The notes: generated from the sequence alone by a model not told the origin. Numbered from the stretch's first letter, positions 43,287 to 52,268 are shown. The stretch: DNA of 53,036 nt from Synergistaceae bacterium (GCA_017540085.1 JAFYBQ010000022.1:1-53036); one strand, 5' to 3'. Numbers and translations: made by a program.

Positions 43287-43916
43287 ATGTTCAACGGTGA
43301 AAATTTCCTCACCGCAAAAGGCGTAACCCTCCAGCGCGAAATCTCCGGTGAAAATAAATTATGGGTGCGTCTCTTTCTTCAGGGCGAGGGAGTCGTCAGT
43401 CTCACGTCAAAAAATTTCAGGGGAGACTCAGAGCCGTTTATATGGGCAGTATACTCCTTCAGGAAAATGGCAAGGAGCGCAAAATATCTCGTTGATGACA
43501 TTGACGTGAAGGATGACATGTTCCGCCTGAGACGAAGCCGCGAGACTATATTGACCGCTCAGAAATGGGCCGCCCTCCTCGCTAAATTCATGCCTCACGA
43601 ACAGCCCGATGATGATTTGCTGAACATACTTTACTGGAACATGAAGCTGCTTGCGACTCCTCCTGTGCCTTTCAGCGTCCCGGACTGGCGTTTTCTGTGG
43701 CAGTGGATAGAATTATGGGGATTAGCTCCCGATATAGTAACTTTTCACGAGGCAAATAATTTCAGCAGGGACGAAATACATTTAATGATACAAGTATCAA
43801 CACTGAACGCAGACGGAGTAATCAGACTTTTCACAGTTCCGTTAGCCATAAGAATACGCGAAAATATTTTTACTGTAGCCGCAAAACTCGCCGCAAAATT
43901 TCTCCGACAGATATGA
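43287..43916 (+). CDS. divergent RecO-like protein (tentative)
   Basis: The 209-residue protein starts with a beta-rich segment (FLTAKGVTLQREISGENKLWVRLF, an OB-fold-like opening) and continues with helices. WRFLWQWIELWGLAPDI resembles the RecO segment near its zinc site, but the usual cysteine cluster is absent. Length is a little short for RecO. A good AGGAGG lies upstream, and its stop overlaps cobT by four bases. Treat the RecO suggestion as a hypothesis. Confidence 0.45.
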   Translation: MFNGENFLTAKGVTLQREISGENKLWVRLFLQGEGVVSLTSKNFRGDSEPFIWAVYSFRKMARSAKYLVDDIDVKDDMFRLRRSRETILTAQKWAALLAKFMPHEQPDDDLLNILYWNMKLLATPPVPFSVPDWRFLWQWIELWGLAPDIVTFHEANNFSRDEIHLMIQVSTLNADGVIRLFTVPLAIRIRENIFTVAAKLAAKFLRQI

Positions 43917-44959
43917 ACCGAATAGCCTCAATTACTCCGCCCGACTCCCAGGCCATGAAAGCCGCCCACGAAATTCAAGCCTCACTCGCAAAACCTTCCG
44001 GCAGTCTCGGAGAACTCGAACAAATCACAGTCAAACTCGCAGGAATCACAGGACACGCAAAAAACCCAATCCCCCGGAAAATTATTTGCCTATTCGCCTC
44101 AGATCACGGAATCTACGATGAGGGAGTCTGCTCTTCTCCGCAGGAGTTTACCCGGAAATTGATGGAGCTTTACGCAGGGAGTCAGAATGCCGCGATAAAT
44201 ATTCTTTCACGCCAGGCAAATGCAGAGTTACGGCTCTATGATCTCGGAGTCAAAAATCTTGCCCCCCGTCAAAATATAATCACCCGAAAATTTCTGCCGG
44301 ACGGGACAGCTAATTTCCTTCATGGTCGTGCAATGTCTCCTGAAACAGTGAGGGCTGTTATCTCATTCGGGATTGATGTCGTACGTGATTTGCGCTCTGA
44401 GGGATTCGGGCTAATCGGCACAGGCGAGGCCGGAATGGGAAACACGTCCCCTGCCTGCGCGTGTATCATGGCCGGGACTGGGACGCATGATGCCTCACTT
44501 GTCGGACGCGGGGCGGGACTCGATGACGAATCATTTTCCCGCAAGAAGAGAGTCATACTTGACGCGCTGAAGCTCCACGCTCCGAATCTCTCTGACCCCG
44601 TAAACATTCTCTCATGCATCGGAGGTCTCGACATTGTCGCGATTACGGGAATATTTCTCGGCGGTGCTGTGTATCACGTTCCTGTTGTTGCTGACGGGGT
44701 AATATCGATTGCCGGGGCATTGATGGCGTATATGATTGAGCCGCTGACACGGGAATATATGTTCACGTCCCACGAGTCGCAGGAGCCTGCATATTTTCAC
44801 GCGCTGAAGGCTATGAATCTTTCAGCCCCCCTGAAGCTGGGAATGAGATTAGGCGAGGGAACCGGGGCGGCAATAATGATGCAGATAATTGATGACGCAA
44901 TCGCTATAATTAACAGCATGGCAAAACTTCAGGAGCTTACCCCTCCCGGCCTCCCCTAA
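43913..44959 (+). CDS. cobT: nicotinate-nucleotide:dimethylbenzimidazole phosphoribosyltransferase
   Basis: Activates the lower-ligand base for cobalamin using nicotinate mononucleotide. The 348-residue sequence has LAKPSGSLGELEQI, FASDHGIYDEGVCSSP, GTGEAGMGNTSPA and GAGLDDESFSRK. The C-terminal LGMRLGEGTGAAIMM holds the likely catalytic Glu. It overlaps the RecO-like gene. A CTCCC-N8-GGGAG hairpin straddles the stop codon (about 44951-44970). A nicotinamidase follows, which could feed nicotinate toward CobT's substrate pool. Confidence 0.95.
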   Translation: MNRIASITPPDSQAMKAAHEIQASLAKPSGSLGELEQITVKLAGITGHAKNPIPRKIICLFASDHGIYDEGVCSSPQEFTRKLMELYAGSQNAAINILSRQANAELRLYDLGVKNLAPRQNIITRKFLPDGTANFLHGRAMSPETVRAVISFGIDVVRDLRSEGFGLIGTGEAGMGNTSPACACIMAGTGTHDASLVGRGAGLDDESFSRKKRVILDALKLHAPNLSDPVNILSCIGGLDIVAITGIFLGGAVYHVPVVADGVISIAGALMAYMIEPLTREYMFTSHESQEPAYFHALKAMNLSAPLKLGMRLGEGTGAAIMMQIIDDAIAIINSMAKLQELTPPGLP

Positions 44960-45000
44960 ATTATGGGAGGGAGAAAATTATTGAGAGGAGAAATATTGTT

Positions 45001-45555
45001 ATGAAAGAAATATTAGTAGTGGACTGCCAATATGATTTTATTGACGGCTCATTAGCCTGCGGGCATTCGGAGGAAGCTGTGAAGAACATCATCACATTTA
45101 TCAACAAGAACCCAGACGCAAAAATCTTCTACTCAGCCGACAATCACAGCGCGAAACATTGCAGCTACATTCCCAACGGCGGAACATGGCCGATACATTG
45201 CCAGGCAAAGACTCACGGCGCGGAGCTTCACGAGTCATTTACTCGCGACATCAATAACCCTTCACAGCGTCCGAACGAGTACACGACATACTACAAGGGC
45301 GAAGATGATTCAGTCGAGGAATATTCAGCATACGAGGCCAAAAATATCGCCGGGGAAAAGTTATGCGACATTCTTGGGCGTGAAGTTACCGTTACGGGAA
45401 TCGCTACAGAATTTTGCGTGAAGGAGAGCGTTATTGCCCTCATAAATTCCGGGCGGAAAGTTACGGTTAAGGCTGACATGCTCGGATGGGTTGACGCGGA
45501 AAATCACAAGAAGACTCTTGACGAGCTTGCGAAAATGGGCGCGGTGATTGAATGA
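45001..45555 (+). CDS. pncA: nicotinamidase / isochorismatase-family hydrolase
   Basis: Converts nicotinamide to nicotinate. The 184-residue protein has Asp8 in VVDCQYDFIDGSLA, FYSADNHSAKHCSY (metal-site Asp and His), GGTWPIHCQAKTHGA, and the active-site Cys in GIATEFCVKES. These fit PncA better than other isochorismatases. AGGAG precedes ATG 45001. It overlaps the HAD gene by four bases. Placed behind cobT, it links NAD salvage to the CobT substrate. Confidence 0.85.
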   Translation: MKEILVVDCQYDFIDGSLACGHSEEAVKNIITFINKNPDAKIFYSADNHSAKHCSYIPNGGTWPIHCQAKTHGAELHESFTRDINNPSQRPNEYTTYYKGEDDSVEEYSAYEAKNIAGEKLCDILGREVTVTGIATEFCVKESVIALINSGRKVTVKADMLGWVDAENHKKTLDELAKMGAVIE

Positions 45556-46160
45556 TTAACACTGTGATATTTGACATAGGCGGAGTCCTTGTTGATTTCG
45601 ACTGGGAGGGCTTCATTCACCGAATGTTCCCGGGACGCAGGGAATTAATCGCGGAGCTTGACGAGGCTGTCTGGGGTAATAGGCGGTGGGACAGGCTTGA
45701 CGCGGGCGACGACCCGGAGGAAGTTTTCACGGACATAATCGCCCATGCTCCCGGCCATGAGTCAGAACTCCGAAAAGTTTTCGCCAACGTCGGCGACACC
45801 CTCAAGAAGAGACCTGCGACCCCCGTTTGGCTGAAGGACGTAAAATCGCGGGGCTATCGTGTGCTTTACCTGTCGAACTACTCGCGCTACGTCATGAGCT
45901 GTAACCCTGATGTTCTCGACTTCCTGCCATTGATGGACGGGGGTATATTTTCGTGTGATGTGCGTATGATAAAGCCTGACCGGGAAATCTACGAGGCTTT
46001 AGCGGTGAAGTATAATCTTGTGCCGTCTGAGTGTGTCTTCATTGATGATCTTGAACGTAATGTGAAGGCCGGAAGGGATTTCGGGTATCACGCGATTCAG
46101 TTCGTAACACTGAGGCAGGCTCAGGAAGATTTGAACAGGCTGTTAGAGGAGGAGAAGTAA
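45552..46160 (+). CDS. HAD-superfamily hydrolase (subfamily IA)
   Basis: 202 residues with HAD motif I VIFDIGGVLVDFDW, motif II YLSNYS, motif III Lys in MIKPDREIYE and motif IV FIDDLERNVKAG. Resembles YihX-type sugar phosphate phosphatases. The first motif has DIGG, meaning the second Asp of DxD is replaced by Gly, as in several YihX-like proteins. Substrate unknown. It overlaps pncA and precedes the DUF308 gene by two bases. Confidence 0.85.
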   Translation: MINTVIFDIGGVLVDFDWEGFIHRMFPGRRELIAELDEAVWGNRRWDRLDAGDDPEEVFTDIIAHAPGHESELRKVFANVGDTLKKRPATPVWLKDVKSRGYRVLYLSNYSRYVMSCNPDVLDFLPLMDGGIFSCDVRMIKPDREIYEALAVKYNLVPSECVFIDDLERNVKAGRDFGYHAIQFVTLRQAQEDLNRLLEEEK

Positions 46161-46162
46161 CA

Positions 46163-46666
46163 GTGAAAAGTTTGCGCGTAAATTTGTGGGTAACAGGCGG
46201 AATATTAATCGTCATGGGCGTGTTGATGATGCGTTATCCAGTCGAGGCGATAATGACGGCGGGAATGATTCTCGGCATCGGAATAATCGCGACGGGAATC
46301 AATCACATATCGGCGTGGTATTTCTTCAGGCAGACTCGCTTTCTTGTGGCGGGATTTCTTGACATCATCGCGGGGCTTGCGCTGGTGATTCAGCCGGGTA
46401 TTAGCGCGTTCCTGATTCCGTTCGTGATTGGCCTGTGGCTTTTCTCTGAGGGAATAAGCCGGACATGCGCGGCGTTCTGGCTGGGCGGGGCAGAGATTCC
46501 CGGCTGGTGGATGGTGCTAATCAGCGGGCTTGCTATGACGGCGTTCGCGGTGATGATGTGCGTTGCGCCTCTGAGCAGTACATTTTCGGTGATGATGATT
46601 CTTTCGGGGGTGCTGATTGCGTCAGGGGTGCTTGCGGTGATTGAGGGCTTTGTGACTCCGCGTTAG
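46163..46666 (+). CDS. DUF308 / HdeD-like membrane protein
   Basis: 167 residues with six hydrophobic helices in three repeats. Repeated features are GGILIVMGVLMMRYP, FLDIIAGLALVIQPG and MVLISGLAMTAFAVMM, a pattern typical of HdeD/DUF308 proteins. Starts with GTG 46163. Function unclear; E. coli HdeD is linked to acid resistance. Last gene before the terminator at 46695. Confidence 0.75.
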   Translation: MKSLRVNLWVTGGILIVMGVLMMRYPVEAIMTAGMILGIGIIATGINHISAWYFFRQTRFLVAGFLDIIAGLALVIQPGISAFLIPFVIGLWLFSEGISRTCAAFWLGGAEIPGWWMVLISGLAMTAFAVMMCVAPLSSTFSVMMILSGVLIASGVLAVIEGFVTPR

Positions 46667-46694
46667 GCGTTCAGAATTTGAGCGTGAAATTTTG

Positions 46695-46732
46695 CCGTCC
46701 CTCTGTGAAATTCGGGGGGCGGTTTTTTTTTT
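46695..46732 (+). terminator. terminator after the DUF308 gene
   Basis: Stem CCGTCCC / GGGGCGG with a loop containing TGTGAAATTC, followed by ten T. Confidence 0.88.
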
Positions 46733-46737
46733 GCGTT

Positions 46738-46746
46738 TGTTATAAT
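46738..46746 (+). promoter_or_regulatory. extended -10 promoter of the poly-G gene
   Basis: TGTTATAAT directly after the T run of the terminator, 43 bases before ATG 46789. Confidence 0.5.
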
Positions 46747-46788
46747 TGGAGCGTCCAAAAATTTTTACGTAAAAGGCAGGCGCGTAAC

Positions 46789-47505
46789 ATGAAATTTTCC
46801 GTCAAAGTTCTTCTCCTCCTCATTGTGTGATTTCTGCGTGTTTTACTTATCCCGGTGGGGGGGGGGGGGGTATTAAGCCTCTCACACGCGAGTGAAGCAC
46901 CGTCAGAAGTTTCTGCAGAACAGAATCAAGAAGGCTTCTTCAGCAAAACAGCAGGCATTATTTCTTCATTCTTCAGCTGGTCGATCAGCACGTTCGGAAA
47001 TACGGCAGGAAAAATTTTAGGCTGGCTCGGAATCGGAACACCCGCATTATTTCTTCTCTGGATCGTCAAAAAGATCATCGGCCATTTCTTTCACAAACAT
47101 GTAATCATTCCGGCGAAAAAAGCTGTCAACAAACATACAATGAGCACGTACGGCAAAAACGTATTTGCTAATGAGAATGTAGAGATAAAAGCTCCAAGAC
47201 CATCCTTAACGGAATGGGACATCAGATATATCACCGGGAAATATGGCGCAACAGAGAAGGATAACGAGACTTACGATCATCAAGAAGTATATACGGAATG
47301 GCAGTACGGTGTAGCAACGTGGTACTTTGTGTATTTCTGCGATGACGGCATTCACGCGCGAAAAGGATTATTTTCTGACGAACGTACATTCATGGACTAT
47401 GATACGTTAAGGGAAGATGATACAACGATGTCCTTTCTTCAAATGTGGTTTGATGATTATCCGGGAGAATTTTACAATATGCTATGGGAGCTTCACGAGG
47501 CTTAA
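46789..47505 (+). pseudogene. membrane protein with an in-frame stop and a G14 tract near its start
   Basis: ATG 46789 (behind AGGCAGG) opens MKFSVKVLLLLIV, a signal-peptide-like start, and then hits TGA at 46828. The same frame continues with FLRVLLIPVGGGGVLSLSHAS and stays open to 47505. The long open part (from GTG 46855, 216 codons) has a membrane segment at about 58-78 of that frame, a Lys/His-rich stretch, and a soluble C-terminal half with many aromatic and acidic residues (EWQYGVATWYFVYFCDD). A run of 14 G lies at 46857-46870. No family recognised. It may be degraded, phase-variable or carry sequencing error. Confidence 0.5.
46857..46870 (+). repeat. homopolymer tract, 14 G
   Basis: Uninterrupted run of 14 G inside the start of the gene above. 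Such tracts slip during replication and are also error-prone in sequencing. Confidence 0.9.
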
Positions 47506-47562
47506 AGATTTTTCGTTGCGCTATAATGTGCGTGTAATGCAAATCTTAAGGAGGCATTTTTC

Positions 47563-48636
47563 ATGCAGTACGGAAAAATTGAAGCTCTCTTAGGCTCAGA
47601 GGCCGAGTCGCTCCTGACTCACGAATGCAAAACCATCAGCAAAGATATGCTCTCACTTCCCGGCCCGGATTTTGTTGACCGCGTAATCAGCATGTCCGAC
47701 CGCCCTGTACCTGTCATGCGCGCAATGCAGACTCTTTTCTCACATGGCCGTCTCGCAAACACCGGGTATATTTCGATTCTTCCTGTCGATCAGGGCATAG
47801 AGCATTCAGCAGGCGCGTCATTCGGCCCGAACCCGATATATTTCGACCCTGAGAACATCATAAAGCTCGCTATTGAGGCAGGCTGCAACGCTGTGGCAAC
47901 AACTCTCGGCGTTCTCGGCGCAACTTCACGCAAATACGCCCACAAGATTCCGTTCGTCCTCAAGCTGAATCACAATGAGCTTCTCACTTACCCGAACCAG
48001 TTCGACCAGGTATTATTCGCGTCAGTCGAGCAGGCGTACAATCTCGGAGCTGTGGCAGTAGGCGCGACAATCTATTTCGGCAGCCCTGAGTCAACGAGGC
48101 AGATACAGGAGATCTCAAAGGCATTCCATCAGGCTCACCAAATGGGAATGGCGACAATTTTATGGTGCTACCTGAGAAATTCCGCGTTCAAAGTCAAGAA
48201 CGGCGACAAGGTTACGGACTACCACGCCTCAGCAGACTTAACCGGGCAGGCCAATCATCTCGGTGTTACGATTGAGGCCGACATCATCAAGCAGAAATTA
48301 CCCGAAAACAACGGCGGCTATCCCGCAATGGGCAAAGGCTACGGCAAAACGTCAAAGGAAATGTACGACAAGCTCACGACAGATCACCCAATAGATTTGG
48401 CGCGCTATCAGGTCGCAAACTGCTACATGGGCAGGGCTGGTCTCATCAATTCGGGCGGGGCTTCCGGCGAAAATGACCTCGCGCAGGCAGTACGCACAGC
48501 CGTAATCAACAAGAGAGCCGGCGGAATGGGACTCATTCTCGGCAGAAAGGCTTTCCAGCGTCCAATGTCTGAAGGTGTGCAGATCATCAACGCAGTACAG
48601 GATGTATATCTCTGCAAGGAAATCACAGTAGCGTAA
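47563..48636 (+). CDS. fbaB: class I fructose-bisphosphate aldolase (FbaB/DhnA type)
   Basis: Splits fructose 1,6-bisphosphate by a Schiff-base lysine. The 357-residue protein has [44 protein letters not shown] and [14 protein letters not shown] near the C-terminus, all typical of the archaeal-type FbaB family. AAGGAGG precedes ATG 47563. A TATAAT at 47522 may be its promoter. The terminator at 48655 follows, so it is a single-gene unit. Confidence 0.92.
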   Translation: MQYGKIEALLGSEAESLLTHECKTISKDMLSLPGPDFVDRVISMSDRPVPVMRAMQTLFSHGRLANTGYISILPVDQGIEHSAGASFGPNPIYFDPENIIKLAIEAGCNAVATTLGVLGATSRKYAHKIPFVLKLNHNELLTYPNQFDQVLFASVEQAYNLGAVAVGATIYFGSPESTRQIQEISKAFHQAHQMGMATILWCYLRNSAFKVKNGDKVTDYHASADLTGQANHLGVTIEADIIKQKLPENNGGYPAMGKGYGKTSKEMYDKLTTDHPIDLARYQVANCYMGRAGLINSGGASGENDLAQAVRTAVINKRAGGMGLILGRKAFQRPMSEGVQIINAVQDVYLCKEITVA

Positions 48637-48654
48637 AAGACGATAAAATTTCCG

Positions 48655-48687
48655 GCCTCCTCTGAAAATATCGGGGGAGGCTTTTTT
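48655..48687 (+). terminator. terminator after fbaB
   Basis: Stem GCCTCC(TC) / (GG)GGAGGC with loop TGAAAATATC, then six T. Confidence 0.88.
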
Positions 48688-48700
48688 GTCGGCTCAATGC

Positions 48701-48709
48701 TGATATAAT
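48701..48709 (+). promoter_or_regulatory. extended -10 promoter of hydGF
   Basis: TGATATAAT, 72 bases before the hydG start. The leader is rather long. Confidence 0.5.
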
Positions 48710-48780
48710 CATGTCAAAAATTTCTGACGGCTAAGAGATTTTTTCACTCTCTGACCCTGAAGAAGGAGGGCAAAACTATA

Positions 48781-50223
48781 ATGTACAATCCATCATCGCC
48801 ACATGCTGACGACTTCATTAATCACGAGGAAATACTAGACACGCTCATTTACGCCGAGTCGCACAAAAACGACAAGGCACTAATCGACTCGCTCCTCGAA
48901 AAAGCAAGGCCGAAATTCAACGCTAACGGCTGCACATGCTCAGGGCTGACTCACCGCGAAGCCTCCGTGTTACTGGCGTGTGAAGACCCCGAAATCATCG
49001 CAAAAATTTACAGCGTCGCAGAGGAAATCAAGCAGGCTTTCTACGGCAACAGAATCGTACTGTTCGCGCCCCTGTACCTGTCGAATTACTGTATCAACGG
49101 CTGCCTTTACTGCCCGTACCACACAAAGAACAAGACAATCCCCCGCAAGAAATTAACGCAGGACGAAATCCGCGCAGAGGTCATAGCACTTCAGGACATG
49201 GGACACAAGCGTCTTGCGATTGAGGCGGGAGAAGACCCCGTGAATAATCCGATAGAGTACATACTCGAAAGCATTGCGACGATCTACAGCGTTCACCACA
49301 AGAACGGAGACATACGCCGCGTGAACGTCAACATTGCCGCAACGACTGTAGAGAATTTCCGCAAACTGAAAGAGGCCGGAATAGGGACGTACATATTATT
49401 CCAGGAGACGTACAACCGAAAACGCTACGAGGAATTGCACCCGACCGGACCCAAACATGACTACGCATATCACACGGAAGCACACGACAGAGCCATGCAG
49501 GGCGGAATTGATGACGTAGGACTCGGAGTCTTGTTCGGGCTTGAGGGGTACAAGTACGAATTTGCGGGATTGCTCATGCACGCGGAACACTTAGAGGCCG
49601 TTTTCGGAGTCGGGCCTCACACGATAAGCGTACCAAGAGTGAAGCCGGCAGATGACATTGACCCGGAGGAGTTCAACAACTCTATACCCGATGAGATATT
49701 CACGAAAATTGCGGCGTGTATCCGTGTCGCCGTTCCCTACACTGGGATGATAATTTCGACACGCGAGAACGAAAGAGTCCGGGCGAAAATGTTACAGGTA
49801 GGGATCTCGCAGATTAGCGGAGGCTCGCGGACATCAGTCGGAGGATATACGACAGAGGAAAGGCCGCATGACACAGAACAGTTTGACGTGTCGGATCAGC
49901 GGACGCTTGACGAGGTTGTGCGGTGGCTGATGGAACAGAATCATATTCCGTCATTCTGCACGGCGTGTTACAGGGCTGGGAGAACGGGAGACAGGTTTAT
50001 GTCGCTCTGTAAGTCCGGGCAAATCCTCAACTGCTGCCACCCGAACGCCTTAATGACCCTCACGGAATACTTAGAGGATTACGCCTCGCCGGAGACAAAG
50101 CGAATCGGCTATGAGATGATAGCGCGAGAGCTTGAGAGAATCCCCCGCGAGAATGTCCGGGAAATCGCACGACAGAATATCGAGGCCATGAGAAATGGTA
50201 ACGCAAGGGACTTCAGGTTCTAG
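48781..50223 (+). CDS. hydG: [FeFe]-hydrogenase maturase HydG
   Basis: Radical-SAM tyrosine lyase that makes the CO and CN ligands of the hydrogenase active site. The radical-SAM motif CINGCLYC places Cys104, 108 and 111. The C-terminal cluster is in CTACYRAGRTGDRFM and CKSGQILNCCHPNA. GGSRTSVGGYTTEERP lies between. 480 residues, as expected. AGGAGGG precedes ATG 48781. It overlaps hydF by 29 bases. HydE and the hydrogenase itself are not in the window. Confidence 0.95.
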   Translation: MYNPSSPHADDFINHEEILDTLIYAESHKNDKALIDSLLEKARPKFNANGCTCSGLTHREASVLLACEDPEIIAKIYSVAEEIKQAFYGNRIVLFAPLYLSNYCINGCLYCPYHTKNKTIPRKKLTQDEIRAEVIALQDMGHKRLAIEAGEDPVNNPIEYILESIATIYSVHHKNGDIRRVNVNIAATTVENFRKLKEAGIGTYILFQETYNRKRYEELHPTGPKHDYAYHTEAHDRAMQGGIDDVGLGVLFGLEGYKYEFAGLLMHAEHLEAVFGVGPHTISVPRVKPADDIDPEEFNNSIPDEIFTKIAACIRVAVPYTGMIISTRENERVRAKMLQVGISQISGGSRTSVGGYTTEERPHDTEQFDVSDQRTLDEVVRWLMEQNHIPSFCTACYRAGRTGDRFMSLCKSGQILNCCHPNALMTLTEYLEDYASPETKRIGYEMIARELERIPRENVREIARQNIEAMRNGNARDFRF

Positions 50224-51514
50224 CCTTAACGAAACACCGTCAGGCGAACGGGTACACATTGCCTTTTTCGGACTCAGGAACGCCGGAAAATCGTCCCTCG
50301 TCAACGCCGTAACAGGTCAGAATCTCGCGATAGTCTCAGATGTCAAAGGCACAACAACAGACCCCGTCCGCAAGGCTATGGAGTTATTGCCTCTCGGCCC
50401 TGTCGTGATTATTGACACGCCCGGACTCGATGATGAGGGCGAATTAGGCGGGATGAGAGTCAAACGCGCCATGAATGTGCTTGCGAATTGTGATGTGGCT
50501 GTGCTGGTTCATGATTCGACGCAGGAATTTTCCCCGGCTGAGTCTGACCTGCTGAAACTTTTTGACGAGCGTAATTTACCGCATATAGTTGCGTACAACA
50601 AAGCCGATTTGATTGCCGCCCCCCCCTTAATTCCCCCTACTGAAGTATTACCCCCCTTAATCCCCCCTAATTTAGGGGGGACACGGCTTGCCGAGAGGGG
50701 TCATGCTTCCCAAGAGGGGAGGGAGTGCGAGCAGAAGAGGGGTAATGTTCTCTACGTCAGCGCGACAACAGGCGAAAATATCACAGCCCTGAAGGAACGT
50801 ATTGCACTCCTCGCAAAGAAAGACGCGCCCGAAAAGAGACTCGTTGCTGACCTCCTCAAGCCCAGCGATATTGTGATTCTCGTTGTCCCTGTCGACAAAG
50901 CAGCCCCGAAAGGCCGTCTCATTCTCCCTCAGCAGCAGACTATACGCGACATTCTCGACTCGCATTGCTCGTGCTTAGTGTGCCAGGACTTACAGCTTCC
51001 GGCCATGTTCGACTCCCTGAACGCAAAGCCCGCAATAGTCATCACGGACTCGCAGGTTTTTTCACGGGTTGACGCTGTTACGCCGAAAGATATTCCGCTG
51101 ACATCATTCTCGATACTTTTCGCACGGTACAAAGGAGATTTGCGGACTCTTGTTGACGGTGCAAAGAAACTCTCACAGCTTCATGACGGCGACAGGGTAT
51201 TAATCTCGGAAGGCTGCACACATCACAGGCAGTGCGGGGACATCGGAACGGAGAAGATTCCCGAATGGATACGGAAATATTCAGGGGCAAGGCCGGATTT
51301 CTCGTTCACTTCCGGCGGAGAATTTCCCGACATCGACACGCTGAGGGAATATGCGCTTGTCGTTCACTGCGGAGGCTGTATGCTTAATGAGCAGGAAATG
51401 AAATCACGACTCACCCGCGCAAGCATGGCCGGAGTCCCAATCGTCAATTACGGTGTCGCAATAGCCGAAATGCACGGGATATTACGCCGGAGTCTTGAGC
51501 CGTTCGGACTGTAG
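50195..51514 (+). CDS. hydF: [FeFe]-hydrogenase maturation GTPase HydF, with a repeat-derived insertion
   Basis: Scaffold GTPase that delivers the 2Fe subcluster to the hydrogenase. G1 is GLRNAGKSSLVN, G3 is DTPG, G4 is NKAD. The C-terminal cluster region has EGCTHHRQCGDIGTEKIPEW and HCGGCML. Between NKADLI (G4) and LYVSATTGENI (G5), about 40 extra residues are read from a palindromic repeat (50617-50743): PPLIPPTEV, PPLIPPNLGG, GHASQEGREC. The frame is kept. The insert falls in a surface loop of the G domain, so function may survive. Confidence 0.93.
   Translation: MVTQGTSGSSLNETPSGERVHIAFFGLRNAGKSSLVNAVTGQNLAIVSDVKGTTTDPVRKAMELLPLGPVVIIDTPGLDDEGELGGMRVKRAMNVLANCDVAVLVHDSTQEFSPAESDLLKLFDERNLPHIVAYNKADLIAAPPLIPPTEVLPPLIPPNLGGTRLAERGHASQEGRECEQKRGNVLYVSATTGENITALKERIALLAKKDAPEKRLVADLLKPSDIVILVVPVDKAAPKGRLILPQQQTIRDILDSHCSCLVCQDLQLPAMFDSLNAKPAIVITDSQVFSRVDAVTPKDIPLTSFSILFARYKGDLRTLVDGAKKLSQLHDGDRVLISEGCTHHRQCGDIGTEKIPEWIRKYSGARPDFSFTSGGEFPDIDTLREYALVVHCGGCMLNEQEMKSRLTRASMAGVPIVNYGVAIAEMHGILRRSLEPFGL
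50617..50743. repeat. palindromic repeat inserted in hydF
   Basis: Contains CCCCCCTTAATTCCCCC, a second CCCCCCTTAAT, and a perfect palindrome CCCCCCTAATTTAGGGGGG (50662-50680). Length of about 126 bases is a multiple of three within my uncertainty, as the frame stays open. Confidence 0.7.
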
Positions 51515-51521
51515 CAGGCGC

Positions 51522-51559
51522 AAAAAAAATCCCCGTCCTGAATCTGCGGGAAGGGGATT
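51522..51559 (-). terminator. terminator of the secreted protein gene at 51564
   Basis: On the minus strand AATCCCC / GGGGATT stem followed by a T run (eight). It lies between convergent genes and could also act weakly for hydF. Confidence 0.75.
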
Positions 51560-51563
51560 GATT

Positions 51564-52268
51564 CTATTCTGTGATTTCCGGGCTTAACTCAAGTATTCCG
51601 TCGCCCAGCCCCTGATATGTTATCTGCCAGCCTTCGGAATCATTGGTATAGTTCCAGAAATTTCCGCGCCGCCTCATTTCCGGGAGGCTGTACATTTCTG
51701 TTATCATGTTCACAAAATTTTCATGCGTCATATTCTTTGCGTCCAAGTCGCTCTGCCTGATACGTATTGACGCGACTCTCATGTCATCCGTGAATGATAT
51801 GCAGTCTTCCGTAATGCGGGTATTCGTTCCCCTGAAGTTTACCGTCTCGACTCCTGCTTTCTCGATTTCCGCAAGAAGGTCTAACAGTTTCATGTTCTCA
51901 TTTTTTAGGCGGTAAAATCCTCTTGCCGCACTCACAATCCTGAACTCGGTAATCTCTTTGTCTTTGCCCGTGAATAATATTGACATGCTTCCGGTCTCTG
52001 ATGGTTTTTTGCCGGGTATCCTTTCGCTGTTTATATCAAGCGTGAACGGAACACCCCGGAGATTTGCGCGCCACCTGACTATATCGCGCAGGGACATTTT
52101 CATGCCTAATCTTGTTCCCGCGACTCTTGGGCCGAAACCGCTCATGTTTTCCCTGAACGGGTCAATAGAATATGACGGCCTTGCGGGAATTACTGAGAGG
52201 AAAAATAGCAACAACAACAATTTTGCGTATCTCACTGATATAAGCACTCTCCTTTTTTCAGAATACAT
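51564..52268 (-). CDS. secreted protein of unknown function
   Basis: 234 residues with a signal peptide (basic start, hydrophobic 16-28, cleavage near residue 34). The mature protein is mixed alpha/beta: FTLDINSERIPG, SMSILFTGKDKEITEFRIVSA, a helix NENMKLLDLLAEIEKAG, and a C-terminal GWQITYQGLGDGILELS. No family recognised. The frame begins ATG 52268. A terminator lies just past the stop. Confidence 0.65.
   Translation of the reverse strand: MYSEKRRVLISVRYAKLLLLLFFLSVIPARPSYSIDPFRENMSGFGPRVAGTRLGMKMSLRDIVRWRANLRGVPFTLDINSERIPGKKPSETGSMSILFTGKDKEITEFRIVSAARGFYRLKNENMKLLDLLAEIEKAGVETVNFRGTNTRITEDCISFTDDMRVASIRIRQSDLDAKNMTHENFVNMITEMYSLPEMRRRGNFWNYTNDSEGWQITYQGLGDGILELSPEITE

Noticed and set aside
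43190-43287. Possible cobalamin riboswitch before the cobT operon
   Set aside because: The gap is under 100 bases and shows no B12-box or conserved core. None was seen near cobJ or cobD either, as those genes sit tightly within operons.
46828-46830. TGA read as selenocysteine or as a recoded codon
   Set aside because: No stem-loop resembling a SECIS follows, the context is a signal peptide, and other genes here use TGA as a stop (for example ispH).
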